Assembly: GCA_050996405.1 (NCBI GenBank)
Contig: JBPCRW010000008.1
Span: forward strand, 1 to 30,080
Source of the DNA: JBPCRW01 sp050996405
GTDB lineage: Bacteria; Acidobacteriota; Blastocatellia; Pyrinomonadales; Pyrinomonadaceae
Direction: 5' to 3'
Length of the DNA: 30,080 nucleotides
Part shown: piece by piece, positions 23,064 through 30,080 of the stretch
Layout of the letters: the number at the start of each line of letters is the position of its first letter
Position numbering within the stretch: position 1 is the first letter of the stretch
The notes under the pieces: generated by a model
What the model was told of the DNA's origin: nothing
The model's database searches: none
What the model saw: only the letters and a program-made list of their open reading frames with translations
Position numbers and translations under genes: made by a program

Positions 23064-24329
23064 CTACGACTTTTCCAGCACGGCGATAAAAAACCCGTCC
23101 GTTTCGTCGCGCGGCGGAAAAGTTCTCGCGTCGCCGTCAATGGTCAAAAACTGCTGGGGCAATTTTATTTGAGCTTTCCGAAAATCTTTGTCGTCGCCGA
23201 GAAATTTTTCGACAATCCACTCGTTTTCTTCCGGTTCGAGCGAGCAGGTCGAATAAACAAGTCTTCCGCCGCGCCTCAAAACTTTCGATGCGTTTTCTAA
23301 GATTCGGAGTTGTTTCGCGGATAATTCCCCAAAATCTTTTTCGCCTAAAAAATAGCGAATTTCGGGATTATGGCGAATCGTTCCCGTCCCCGAACATGGC
23401 GCGTCGAGTAAAATTACATCAAAACTCTCATCTGCAAAAGGCAAATTATCGAGCGCGTCGTAAGCCGCAATCTGATAATTTTTCGCGCCGACTCGCTCGC
23501 AGTTTTTCCGCGCGACATCCAATCTTCGCAAATATAAATCGCCGCCGACAAATAATTTCCGCGACTCGCCGCCGACCAAATAATTTATCAACGAAAATTT
23601 GCTTGCGGGCGCGCAGCAAACGTCCAGAAAACTTTCATTTTGTTTTAAATCGACCGCTTCGGCGACCATTTGCGAAGCCTTGTCCTGAAAATAAATTTTT
23701 CCGTTTGCGGCTAATTCGCGCAGGTAATTTTTCTCGTTTTCGACCGTTTCCCGTCGCAGAGATTTTTTGACGGCTTCGGTTGTCCGCGCCGTGAAACGGA
23801 AATCGAGTTCCGGCGTTTCGTTATTCGCTCCGGCTAATTTCGCGGTTTCTGCAAAGCCAAACTGCCGAATCCATTTTTCAATCAACCAGCGCGGATGCGA
23901 AGTTTCAACCGAAATTTTTTCGATTTCATCCGCAAAATCCAAAACGATTTCTTCGCGTGTGAACTTTCGCAAAATCGCATTGACAAAACCTTTCGCCGAA
24001 GTTTTTTTCGCTCGTTGAACAAGATTTACAGAATCGTTTATCGCCGCGTGAGCCGGAATTTTGTCGAGAAAAATCAATTGATAAAGCCCGATTCGCAAAA
24101 TAATTTTAACGGCTGAATCGAGTTTTTTTCCGTTCGACAATTGTTCAATTATCCGGTCGAGATAAATTTGTTTTCTCAAAACTCCGAGCGTCAATTCGTG
24201 ACACAAAGCGCGGTCGTTCGCTTCGAGTTTCTCTTCATAAATCGGCAAAAGATACGACGAAAACGCTTTTTCAGTTTCAATTTTCGAGAGAATTTCAAAC
24301 GCGGCGCGTCTGGCGGGCGAGATATTCAT
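23064..24329 (-). CDS. rsmB: 16S rRNA (cytosine-967-C5)-methyltransferase RsmB
   Basis: A 421-residue enzyme that methylates C967 of 16S rRNA. The NusB-like RNA-binding domain covers about 1-125. The Rossmann methyltransferase part has the two working cysteines in DAPCSGTGT (C312) and YSTCSLEPEE (C362), as expected for m5C enzymes. The SAM-binding motif, normally close to CAAPGGKT, reads CCAPASKFS (residues 238-246), losing the two glycines. That is unusual and may alter SAM binding or reflect lineage drift. The ATG at 24329 lies 12 nt after an inverted repeat and lacks a Shine-Dalgarno sequence. fmt and trhO are upstream. Confidence 0.94.
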   Translation of the reverse strand: MNISPARRAAFEILSKIETEKAFSSYLLPIYEEKLEANDRALCHELTLGVLRKQIYLDRIIEQLSNGKKLDSAVKIILRIGLYQLIFLDKIPAHAAINDSVNLVQRAKKTSAKGFVNAILRKFTREEIVLDFADEIEKISVETSHPRWLIEKWIRQFGFAETAKLAGANNETPELDFRFTARTTEAVKKSLRRETVENEKNYLRELAANGKIYFQDKASQMVAEAVDLKQNESFLDVCCAPASKFSLINYLVGGESRKLFVGGDLYLRRLDVARKNCERVGAKNYQIAAYDALDNLPFADESFDVILLDAPCSGTGTIRHNPEIRYFLGEKDFGELSAKQLRILENASKVLRRGGRLVYSTCSLEPEENEWIVEKFLGDDKDFRKAQIKLPQQFLTIDGDARTFPPRDETDGFFIAVLEKS

Positions 24330-24341
24330 AAGTTTGGAACG

Positions 24342-24411
24342 ATGAATGATGAACGCTGAACGATGAACTAATACAATTTCTTTTATTCATCGTTCAGCGT
24401 TCATCATTCAT
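24342..24411. repeat. 26-bp perfect inverted repeat at the trhO stop codon
   Basis: 24342-24367 pairs perfectly with 24386-24411 around an 18-nt loop; words are of the type ATGATGAACGCTGAACG. The trhO stop TGA (24410-24408) lies in the first bases of the arm, and the rsmB start is 12 nt past the other end. No T run follows. Confidence 0.92.
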
Positions 24412-25178
24412 ATTTTCTTCTGCGGCGGATTAACCGAAAGCGGGCGCGCGTCTTCGGTTTTGCCGCGCCGCAAAGTTTTATCGACCGCGATTCGGTCGTC
24501 GAAAACGAAACATTCGCCTTCCCACAGACTTTCCGTTTCCGGCGTTTCTTCGAGATATTTCAAAATGCCGCCTTCGAGTTGATAAACATTTTCAAAACCC
24601 TTTTCTTTCAAAAACGGCGCGAATTTTTCGCAGCGAATTCCGCCTGTGCAGAACATCGCAATCCGTCTATGTTTTTCTGAACTAAAATTTTCTTCAATAA
24701 ACTTTGGCAAATCGCTGAACTTTTCGATGTTCGGATTTATCGCGCCTTTGAAAGTTCCGGCTTCGATTTCGTAATCGTTTCGCGCGTCCAGAATTATGGT
24801 GTTTTCGTCGGAAATTATCTCATTCCAATCGGCAGATTTCGCGTGCGTTCCGATTCCTCTTTCGATTTTAACCATCCGCCGAAGCGATACGATTTCATTT
24901 TTAATTCGCACTTTCGCCTTTAAAAACGGGCGTTCCGTGTGAAATGAAGATTTGTAAATCAATTCGGTTTCAAAAATCGTTTCGAGAATTTCAACAAATT
25001 TTTCGATGTCCGGCGGCAAGCCCGCAACCGTCGCGTTAAAACCTTCTCCGGCAATAATTATCGTTCCCAAAGCGGAAAATTCGTCCATCGCGGATTTCAA
25101 AATCGTTTTGATTTCGGACAAATTTTCCAATCTTTTAAACTGGTAAAAAGTAATAATTTGGATATTCGTTTCGGGCAT
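24408..25178 (-). CDS. trhO: tRNA uridine(34) hydroxylase TrhO (rhodanese-like YceA family)
   Basis: A 256-residue protein of the YceA/TrhO family, which hydroxylates U34 in certain tRNAs. The N-terminal acylphosphatase-like region (about 1-100) has GTIIIAGEGFNATVAG. The rhodanese domain (about 115-220) has the catalytic loop FCTGGIRCEK with C177, and the family segment WEGECFVFDDRIAVD follows. It is shorter than E. coli TrhO because the C-terminal cysteine-rich extension is missing. It lies between fmt and rsmB, 33 nt after fmt, so all three tRNA/rRNA-related genes are likely co-expressed. Confidence 0.92.
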   Translation of the reverse strand: MPETNIQIITFYQFKRLENLSEIKTILKSAMDEFSALGTIIIAGEGFNATVAGLPPDIEKFVEILETIFETELIYKSSFHTERPFLKAKVRIKNEIVSLRRMVKIERGIGTHAKSADWNEIISDENTIILDARNDYEIEAGTFKGAINPNIEKFSDLPKFIEENFSSEKHRRIAMFCTGGIRCEKFAPFLKEKGFENVYQLEGGILKYLEETPETESLWEGECFVFDDRIAVDKTLRRGKTEDARPLSVNPPQKKI

Positions 25179-25211
25179 TTGCTTTTTGCGTTGAATGATA
25201 AACTTTGAAAT

Positions 25212-26150
25212 TTATCCTAATTTTTCGCCAATCTGCATTTTGATTCCGTTTAAAAAATCGCGCGTTGCCATTCTTTTTTTGCCTTCGAGCTGCAATTCTT
25301 CGATTCTCAAAGCCGTCTGATTTCCGCAGCCGATTATCAGATTATCACTTTTCACTTCTAAAATTTCTCCGACATTTTCCGTTTTTCGCTCTCCGTCTTC
25401 CACTTTTCGCGCCTTCCAAATTGTCAGTTTTTTATCTTGATATTTAGTGAACGAAGTCGGAAACGGCTGAAACCCGCGAATGCGATTATTGATTTCCGCC
25501 GCCGACAAATTCCAATCAATCGCGCCGTCTTCTTTTTTCAAAATCGGCGCAAAAGTCGCCTGCGAATCGTTTTGCGGCTGTGCGACTAATTCGTCAAACA
25601 TTGCCAGAGTTTCCGACAATAAATCCGCGCCGAGCAGCGAAAGTCTCCGCATCAACTCAATCGCGTTTTCTTCGCTGGCGATTTCCGTTTCGCGCTGCAA
25701 AAAAATTCCGCCCGTGTCCAAACCTGCATCCATTCGCATCGTCGTCACGCCGGTTTTCGTTTCGCCATTAACGATTGCCCAATTGACGGGCGCAGCCCCG
25801 CGATATTTCGGAAGCAGCGAAAAATGAACGTTTATCGCGCCTTTTGGAAACACTTCGAGAAAACTTTCAGGCAAAATTCTGCCGTAAGCGACGACGACCG
25901 CGACATCCGCCTTGTGCGATTTAAAAGTTTCCAACGCTTCGGGCGTTTTAATTTTTGCAGGCTGAAAAACCTGTAAATTATTCTGCAAGGCAAATTCCTT
26001 AACTACCGAAGCGTTTAATTTATTGCCGCGCCCCGCAGGTTTGTCGGGCTGCGTGTAAACCGCGACGACCTCGTGTCCGTCGCGCAAAATCCTCTCTAAA
26101 CTCGCCGCCGCCGCTTTCGGCGTTCCCATAAAAACAATCTTCATTTTCAT
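25212..26150 (-). CDS. fmt: methionyl-tRNA formyltransferase
   Basis: A 312-residue enzyme that formylates initiator Met-tRNA using 10-formyl-THF. The catalytic triad N107, H109 and D145 is present in INVHFSLLPKYRGAAP and MDAGLDTGG. The C-terminal tRNA-binding domain begins near 205. Phe replaces the more common Ala after His in the loop. A charged insertion near residue 255 (EDGERKTEN) resembles the repeat words found between genes. The start is the ATG at 26150, with a second in-frame ATG two codons later. An inverted repeat ends 10 nt upstream. def, its usual neighbour, is near the right edge. Confidence 0.96.
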   Translation of the reverse strand: MKMKIVFMGTPKAAAASLERILRDGHEVVAVYTQPDKPAGRGNKLNASVVKEFALQNNLQVFQPAKIKTPEALETFKSHKADVAVVVAYGRILPESFLEVFPKGAINVHFSLLPKYRGAAPVNWAIVNGETKTGVTTMRMDAGLDTGGIFLQRETEIASEENAIELMRRLSLLGADLLSETLAMFDELVAQPQNDSQATFAPILKKEDGAIDWNLSAAEINNRIRGFQPFPTSFTKYQDKKLTIWKARKVEDGERKTENVGEILEVKSDNLIIGCGNQTALRIEELQLEGKKRMATRDFLNGIKMQIGEKLG

Positions 26151-26160
26151 AAGATTTTAA

Positions 26161-26219
26161 CCGCGAAAAGACACAAAATTCACAAAATTTTTACTTTGTG
26201 TTTTTGTGTCTTTTTGTGG
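26161..26219. repeat. gap-filling inverted repeat between phosphatase gene and fmt
   Basis: GACACAAAA (26170-26178) pairs with 26202-26210 and CACAAA (26181-26186) with 26195-26200; outer AAAA/TTTT and CC/GG pairs extend the stem. Words are of the type AGACACAAAA. It ends 10 nt before the fmt start. Confidence 0.75.
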
Positions 26220-26240
26220 CTGAATCGCTTTCACCTGCAT

Positions 26241-27779
26241 TTATCTTAATCGCATCGAATCAAACATCACTTGAAAAAGCCAGTTTTCTTCCATCGAACC
26301 GGGAACGAGATACGCGCCCGCGCCGGTCGCAAAAATCGCCACGTCTTCGCCGCCGTGCGTTTCCGCGCCGAGCGGCACAATCGCTTCCTGCTTATAGTTT
26401 GGATTTGTTACTTCCGTTTCGGTCAAATTTGGACGCTCGCCGCCGCGCGCGCCCGTGCCGTTTGCATAACTCAAGGTCGTGTAAGGCTTGCCGTTTTTAT
26501 CAACTTTATAATTCGCTTCCGGCAATCCGTCGCCGCCGATTTCGCGCACTAAACCTAAAATATTATTGCCGCGCATTGGATAGCCGCCGATGTTGAATGT
26601 GTGGCTGTGGTCGGCGGTGACGATTATCAAAGTGTCTTCCGTGTTGACTTTTGCCAGAGCCGCGCGGACGGCGTTTGAAAATTCAATCGCATCTGTCAGA
26701 GCGCGGTAGGCATTGCCTTCGTGATGCGCCATATCAATCCGCCCGCCTTCGACCATCAGGAAAAATCCCTTTTTATTTTGCGACAAAATATCAATCGCCT
26801 TGCTCGTCATCTCGGATAAAGAAGGCTCGCCCGCAGCATCTTTCGCGCGGTCATAGTTGTAATGCAGATGCGACGGCTCGAAAAGTCCGAGCAGATGTTT
26901 CGTCTTTTTCGGGTCAATCGCGTCAAAATCTTTTTTGTTCCAGACATAAGCCGCGTCTTTGTATCGGGTCGTCCATTCTTTAGTTAAATCGCGCCCGTCA
27001 AGCCGTTCGCCTTTTTTGTCCGCGTATTCCGGGTCTGGTTCGTCTTTGGTCAAAAATTTCGAGCGTCCGCCGCCGAGCGCGACTTCCAAACCGTCGCCGT
27101 GTTTAAATTCGATTAGCTGCCGCGCGATGTCTGGAAACTTAGCCTCGTAAGCGTCTTTTTTGCGAATCGAAATATCGTAATCCGATTCCCAATCGCGGTC
27201 AGCCGTGTGCGCGTAACACGCGCCCGGAGTGGCGTGCGTAACTCTCGCGGTCGTTACAACGCCGGTTGATTTTCCAGCGTCTTCCGCCATTTCGAGAATC
27301 GTTTTCGTTTCGTTTCCCGCGACGGTTTTGTAATCGTCGTGGACGATATTTTGATTGACCGACAAAACGCCTTCGTCGGTTTTTACGCCCGTTACAATCG
27401 CGCTCATCGTCGGCGCGGAATCGGAAGTTTGCTGGTTTGCTGAATAAGTTTTCGAGAAAGCCGAATATGGAAATTCTTCAAAACTAAGGCGATTTTCCTC
27501 GCCGCTTTCGCCGCGCAACTGCCCTTCCAAAATTCGCGCCGCCGTGATTGTCGAAACGCCCATCCCGTCGCCGAGAAAAAGAATGACGTTCTTCGCGCGT
27601 TTTTTGTTCGGCTTCAAAGCGATTGAACGTTCAATTGCCGCCCGTCCGTCTTTTAACCATGTGTCCGCCGATTCCTGACGCTTAACGGGAAATTGCGGCT
27701 GCGTAGTCTGGGCAAAAGTCGAAATGATAAAACAAAACAGGCTCGCCAGAACGAAAACTTTTATTGATATTTTTTGCAT
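26241..27779 (-). CDS. phoA: secreted alkaline phosphatase (PhoA superfamily)
   Basis: A 512-residue exported phosphomonoesterase. The signal peptide covers about 1-24 (FVLASLFCFIISTFAQ). Metal and catalytic residues are in order: D71 in LFLGDGMGVS, nucleophile S121 in TSDSAPTMSA, TARVTHATPGA, EGGRIDMAHHEGN, TADHSHTFNIGG and ETHGGEDV near the C-terminus. This is the two-zinc, one-magnesium alkaline phosphatase layout. It would release phosphate in the periplasm. No PHO-box-like site is recognised. It sits between pruA and fmt with 57 nt on the upstream side and has no functional link with the translation genes around it. Confidence 0.93.
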   Translation of the reverse strand: MQKISIKVFVLASLFCFIISTFAQTTQPQFPVKRQESADTWLKDGRAAIERSIALKPNKKRAKNVILFLGDGMGVSTITAARILEGQLRGESGEENRLSFEEFPYSAFSKTYSANQQTSDSAPTMSAIVTGVKTDEGVLSVNQNIVHDDYKTVAGNETKTILEMAEDAGKSTGVVTTARVTHATPGACYAHTADRDWESDYDISIRKKDAYEAKFPDIARQLIEFKHGDGLEVALGGGRSKFLTKDEPDPEYADKKGERLDGRDLTKEWTTRYKDAAYVWNKKDFDAIDPKKTKHLLGLFEPSHLHYNYDRAKDAAGEPSLSEMTSKAIDILSQNKKGFFLMVEGGRIDMAHHEGNAYRALTDAIEFSNAVRAALAKVNTEDTLIIVTADHSHTFNIGGYPMRGNNILGLVREIGGDGLPEANYKVDKNGKPYTTLSYANGTGARGGERPNLTETEVTNPNYKQEAIVPLGAETHGGEDVAIFATGAGAYLVPGSMEENWLFQVMFDSMRLR

Positions 27780-27836
27780 AATTAAATCAGTTTATGGAAT
27801 CGAGCGACGAGGCGGAAGCCCGCCTGTAACAGTTTT

Positions 27837-29474
27837 TTAAAATCCTTTCGCAGTCGTATCCGCGTCGGTCAAAATTTCTTTTTCTTCCCTTTTTGGCGAA
27901 TTTACTTTTTCCGCAATTGATTTCCCTTGCATAAATTGCAAAAGATATTCGCGCCCGCCCGCTTTTGAATCCGTGCCGCTCATATTAAATCCGCCGAACG
28001 GATGAACGCCGACCAGCGCGCCCGTGCATTTGCGATTTAAATAAAGATTGCCGACGTGAAATTCGCGCCGCGCCTTTTCCAGATTTTCCTGCGATTCGGA
28101 ATAAACCGCGCCCGTCAAACCGTATTCCGTGTCGTTGGCGATTTCCAAAGCGTTGTCAAAATCTTTCGCTTTGATGACTGCCAAAACAGGCGCGAAAACT
28201 TCAGTTTGTTCAATCGTGTCATTCGCTTTAACGTTTTTGATAATCGTCGGTTCGATGTAAAAACCTTTTTCGGAATTTCCCGCGCCGCCCGTCACTACTT
28301 CGCCGCCTTCTGATTTTGCGGTTTCGATGGCTTTCGTCGCATTATCAAAAGATTTTTGATTGATAACGGCTGTCATATTTGTTTCGGCTTCGGTCGGAAG
28401 CCCGATTTTCAAATTTTTCGTAATTGCCGCGACTTTTTCCAGCAACTCATCATGAACTTTTTCATCCACAATCAGGCGCGAACACGCCGAACATTTCTGC
28501 CCTTGAAACCCGAACGCCGCCGAAACGATTCCGCTTGCCGCCGAATCTAAATCGGCATCATCGGCAACCACAATCGCGTCTTTTCCGCCCATTTCCGCGA
28601 CGACGCGCTTCATCCAACGCTGACCTTTCGGCGTTTTTGCCGCTTCTTCGTAAATATGCAAGCCGACTTTTTTCGAGCCTGTAAAAGAAATAAAACGAAT
28701 CTTCGGACTTTGCACCAAAAATTCGCCAACGGCTGTTCCGCTTCCGACGACAAAATTTACAACTCCTTTCGGCAAACCGATTTCTTCCAAAACTTCCATA
28801 AATTTGTAAGCAATCGTCGGCGCGTCCGGCGAAGGTTTCAAAACTGTTGTGTTGCCGGTGACAATCGCCGCCGTCGTCATCCCGCACATAATCGCCAACG
28901 GAAAATTCCACGGCGGAATAATCGCGCCGACTCCAAGCGGAATATACTCAAAACGATTTTCTTCGCCCGCGTAAGGCGTAACCGGCTGCGGCTCTGCCCA
29001 GCGCAGCATTTCGCGCCCGTAAAATTCGAGAAAATCAATCGCTTCCGCCGTGTCGCCGTCGGCTTCCGCCCAGGTTTTTCCCGTCTCAAAAATCATCCAC
29101 GCCGAAAAATAATGTTTTCTCTCGCGCAGAATTTTCGCTGCTTTGAAAAGATAATCGGCGCGCGTCTTTGCCGGAACATACTGCCAGCTTTTAAACGCTT
29201 CAGATGCCGCGTCTATCGCTCTTTCAGTCAGATTTTGCGCGTCTGCGTCGGCATCCGAAAACACGCCGACAACCTGCGATTTCTCTGCCGGATTGACGCT
29301 TTCAAATTTTTTGTTAGTTGTAATGCGCTCGCCGTTAATGATAATCGGATATTCTTTGCCCAGTTCACCGCGCACTTTTTCTATTGCTTGTCGCATCGCG
29401 TCGGCATTTTCCGCAATCGAAAAATCGATAAAAGGTTCGTTTCTAAATTCGTCTAAACTTTTTTGTGTTTGCAT
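27837..29474 (-). CDS. pruA: L-glutamate gamma-semialdehyde (1-pyrroline-5-carboxylate) dehydrogenase
   Basis: A 545-residue NAD-dependent aldehyde dehydrogenase of the RocA/PruA single-function type, oxidising P5C/glutamate semialdehyde to glutamate in proline and arginine catabolism. It has PPWNFPLAI, the GSGTAVGEFLV and FTGSKKVG nucleotide-binding segments, E294 (VVAEMGGK) and nucleophile C328 (GQKCSACSR). The C-terminal GGFNMSGTDSKAGG loop is typical of this subfamily. No proline dehydrogenase domain is attached. The start ATG at 29474 lacks a Shine-Dalgarno sequence and is 23 nt after hicB, so the toxin-antitoxin transcript may read into it. Confidence 0.94.
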   Translation of the reverse strand: MQTQKSLDEFRNEPFIDFSIAENADAMRQAIEKVRGELGKEYPIIINGERITTNKKFESVNPAEKSQVVGVFSDADADAQNLTERAIDAASEAFKSWQYVPAKTRADYLFKAAKILRERKHYFSAWMIFETGKTWAEADGDTAEAIDFLEFYGREMLRWAEPQPVTPYAGEENRFEYIPLGVGAIIPPWNFPLAIMCGMTTAAIVTGNTTVLKPSPDAPTIAYKFMEVLEEIGLPKGVVNFVVGSGTAVGEFLVQSPKIRFISFTGSKKVGLHIYEEAAKTPKGQRWMKRVVAEMGGKDAIVVADDADLDSAASGIVSAAFGFQGQKCSACSRLIVDEKVHDELLEKVAAITKNLKIGLPTEAETNMTAVINQKSFDNATKAIETAKSEGGEVVTGGAGNSEKGFYIEPTIIKNVKANDTIEQTEVFAPVLAVIKAKDFDNALEIANDTEYGLTGAVYSESQENLEKARREFHVGNLYLNRKCTGALVGVHPFGGFNMSGTDSKAGGREYLLQFMQGKSIAEKVNSPKREEKEILTDADTTAKGF

Positions 29475-29497
29475 AATTTTATTTTGCCGCTCTGATT

Positions 29498-29722
29498 TTA
29501 TACTGTTTCAAAAATGACCTCTTTCAGTTTGGGCAACGGTTTTCCGTCTTCCTTAAAAATTTCAATAACTTCTTCGACTGCCTGATTCAATTCCTTAAAT
29601 ACTTTCAGCGCGTCTTTGCCGTGAACGCCGCCATACATCAATTCAGGACACATTCCGATAAAGCAATTGTCCTCGTCGCTCCAATAAACGATTTTTTTAT
29701 AACGGTCGGATTCTTTTCTCAT
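29498..29722 (-). CDS. hicB: HicB-family antitoxin
   Basis: A 74-residue HicB-type protein with the degenerate RNase-H-like fold: YKKIVYWSDEDNCFIGMCPE, then GGVHGKDALKVFKELNQAVEE and a short tail. HicB neutralises HicA, an mRNA-cleaving toxin. This copy is short and has no evident separate DNA-binding domain. Its ATG overlaps the hicA stop codon (ATGA at 29722-29719), the classical hicAB coupling. hicA upstream carries a frameshift, so this antitoxin may now be an orphan. Confidence 0.88.
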   Translation of the reverse strand: MRKESDRYKKIVYWSDEDNCFIGMCPELMYGGVHGKDALKVFKELNQAVEEVIEIFKEDGKPLPKLKEVIFETV

Positions 29723-29920
29723 TTTCCTTTTACCTCTCTGATGGCTTCTCTAACGTCTTTCCTCTGATATTTTTGCGCGCCATCCCCGCTTTTACCCGAA
29801 ATCGTAACGATTTTTGGACATAAAGGATGTTCGTAATTTCGATGACTTCCCTTTCCGCCGCGATTTGTAAAACCGTTACGCTCTAAATTCAGCAATTAAT
29901 TCTCTGACTTTCGGCGGCAT
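29719..29920 (-). pseudogene. hicA: HicA-family toxin gene, broken by a one-base frameshift
   Basis: Too short and interrupted to appear as one frame. From the ATG at 29920 the minus strand encodes MPPKVRELIAEF, then runs into a stop (TAA) two codons later. Deleting one A (plus-strand T at 29884) restores a 66-residue HicA: GFTNRGGKGSHRNYEHP with the catalytic His of the toxin (residue 26 in the restored protein), KIVTISGKSGDGAQKYQRK and a C-terminal helix. The restored stop overlaps the hicB start. It begins 3 nt after the def stop codon. A sequencing error at this base is the main alternative. Confidence 0.85.
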
Positions 29921-29923
29921 AGA

Positions 29924-30080
29924 CTATTCCCATTTTCCGGTTTTCTGCAATCTTTTAATCTTGCGTTTTGCCAATTCCCGCTTCAACTTCGTCATTCTAT
30001 CGAGAAAAACAATGCCGTCGCAGTGGTCGGTTTCGTGCAGAATACAGCGCGCCGTCAATTCCGTGCCGTCGAGTTCAAAC
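29924..30080 (-). CDS. def: peptide deformylase, C-terminal part (runs off the window)
   Basis: The last 51 residues of a peptide deformylase are readable on the minus strand from 30079 to the stop at 29926-29924. The segment LTARCILHETDHCDGIVFLD holds the zinc-binding HExxH motif (HETDH) that ends the active site, followed by the basic C-terminal helix. The rest of the gene lies beyond the right edge. Deformylase removes the formyl group that Fmt adds, so the pair is functionally linked, but here def and fmt are about 3.8 kb apart. Confidence 0.93.
   Translation of the reverse strand, partial: FELDGTELTARCILHETDHCDGIVFLDRMTKLKRELAKRKIKRLQKTGKWE

Noticed and set aside
27811..27824. GGCGG-AAGC-CCGCC hairpin after pruA as a terminator
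   Set aside because: The stem is only 5 bp and no T run follows on the minus strand, so I did not list it as a terminator.
28656..29456. A 266-codon plus-strand frame opposite pruA
   Set aside because: It is an antisense shadow: pruA has all catalytic motifs in the other direction, and this frame is basic and without domain signs.

Overview
The window is chromosomal DNA from a free-living bacterium, mostly a long co-directional block of housekeeping genes on the minus strand. From about 3.4 kb to the right edge every gene reads leftward. The gene set and order (ispE, tRNA-Gln, prs, rplY, pth, rpsF, rpsR, rplI, dnaB, and fmt, rsmB, PASTA protein, rpe next to a BamD-like TPR protein), together with intergenic words of the kind that translate as 'RSPQSAIRIPK' or 'NFQTSK', suggest Acidobacteriota, perhaps a Blastocatellia/Pyrinomonadales relative. 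That placement is an inference; no 16S gene is present.

Layout. 1-600: a structured non-coding segment, a terminator and a small four-helix membrane protein. 684-2597: a divergent pair, an XRE-type repressor-like protein (minus) and a SWIM zinc finger plus Rad52/DdrA-like protein (plus), separated by about 250 bp carrying a tandem 26-bp operator-like array. This is the most system-like accessory module. 2863-3312: a VOC/glyoxalase-fold protein, then a strong bidirectional terminator. 3397-9603: glsB/yeaQ-type membrane protein, mutS, an Mrr-like winged-helix plus nuclease-like protein, a PlsC acyltransferase, alr and a DinB/YfiT protein. 9609-15243: dnaB, rplI, rpsR, rpsF (TTG start), pth, rplY, prs and tRNA-Gln(UUG). 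15254-21419: ispE, a secreted CAP-domain protein, a large secreted TPR protein, a small membrane protein and a BamD-like TPR protein. 21475-26150: rpe, a one-PASTA membrane protein, rsmB, trhO and fmt. 26241-30080: secreted alkaline phosphatase, P5C dehydrogenase (pruA/rocA type), hicB, a frameshifted hicA, and the 3' end of def.

The main unexpected signal is in the gaps. About ten junctions between same-strand genes are filled by long inverted repeats built from short, monotonous words. The word family differs from gap to gap. The repeats tend to begin at or just after one stop codon and end just before the next start. Similar words also appear inside coding sequence: the Pth N-terminus and C-terminus, the linker of the SWIM-Rad52-like protein, and possibly the TPR protein and Fmt. 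This looks like an active or recent repeat-generating process that targets gene ends, with likely effects on termination and on translation of the next gene.

Functionally the block joins translation (ribosomal proteins, Pth, Fmt, Def, RsmB, TrhO, tRNA), replication and repair (DnaB, MutS, Rad52-like), envelope building (Alr, PlsC, IspE, BamD-like, PASTA) and central metabolism (Prs, Rpe, PruA). The def-fmt pair that is adjacent in many bacteria is split here by hicAB, pruA and the phosphatase. No CRISPR array, insertion sequence, rRNA or replication origin was recognised.
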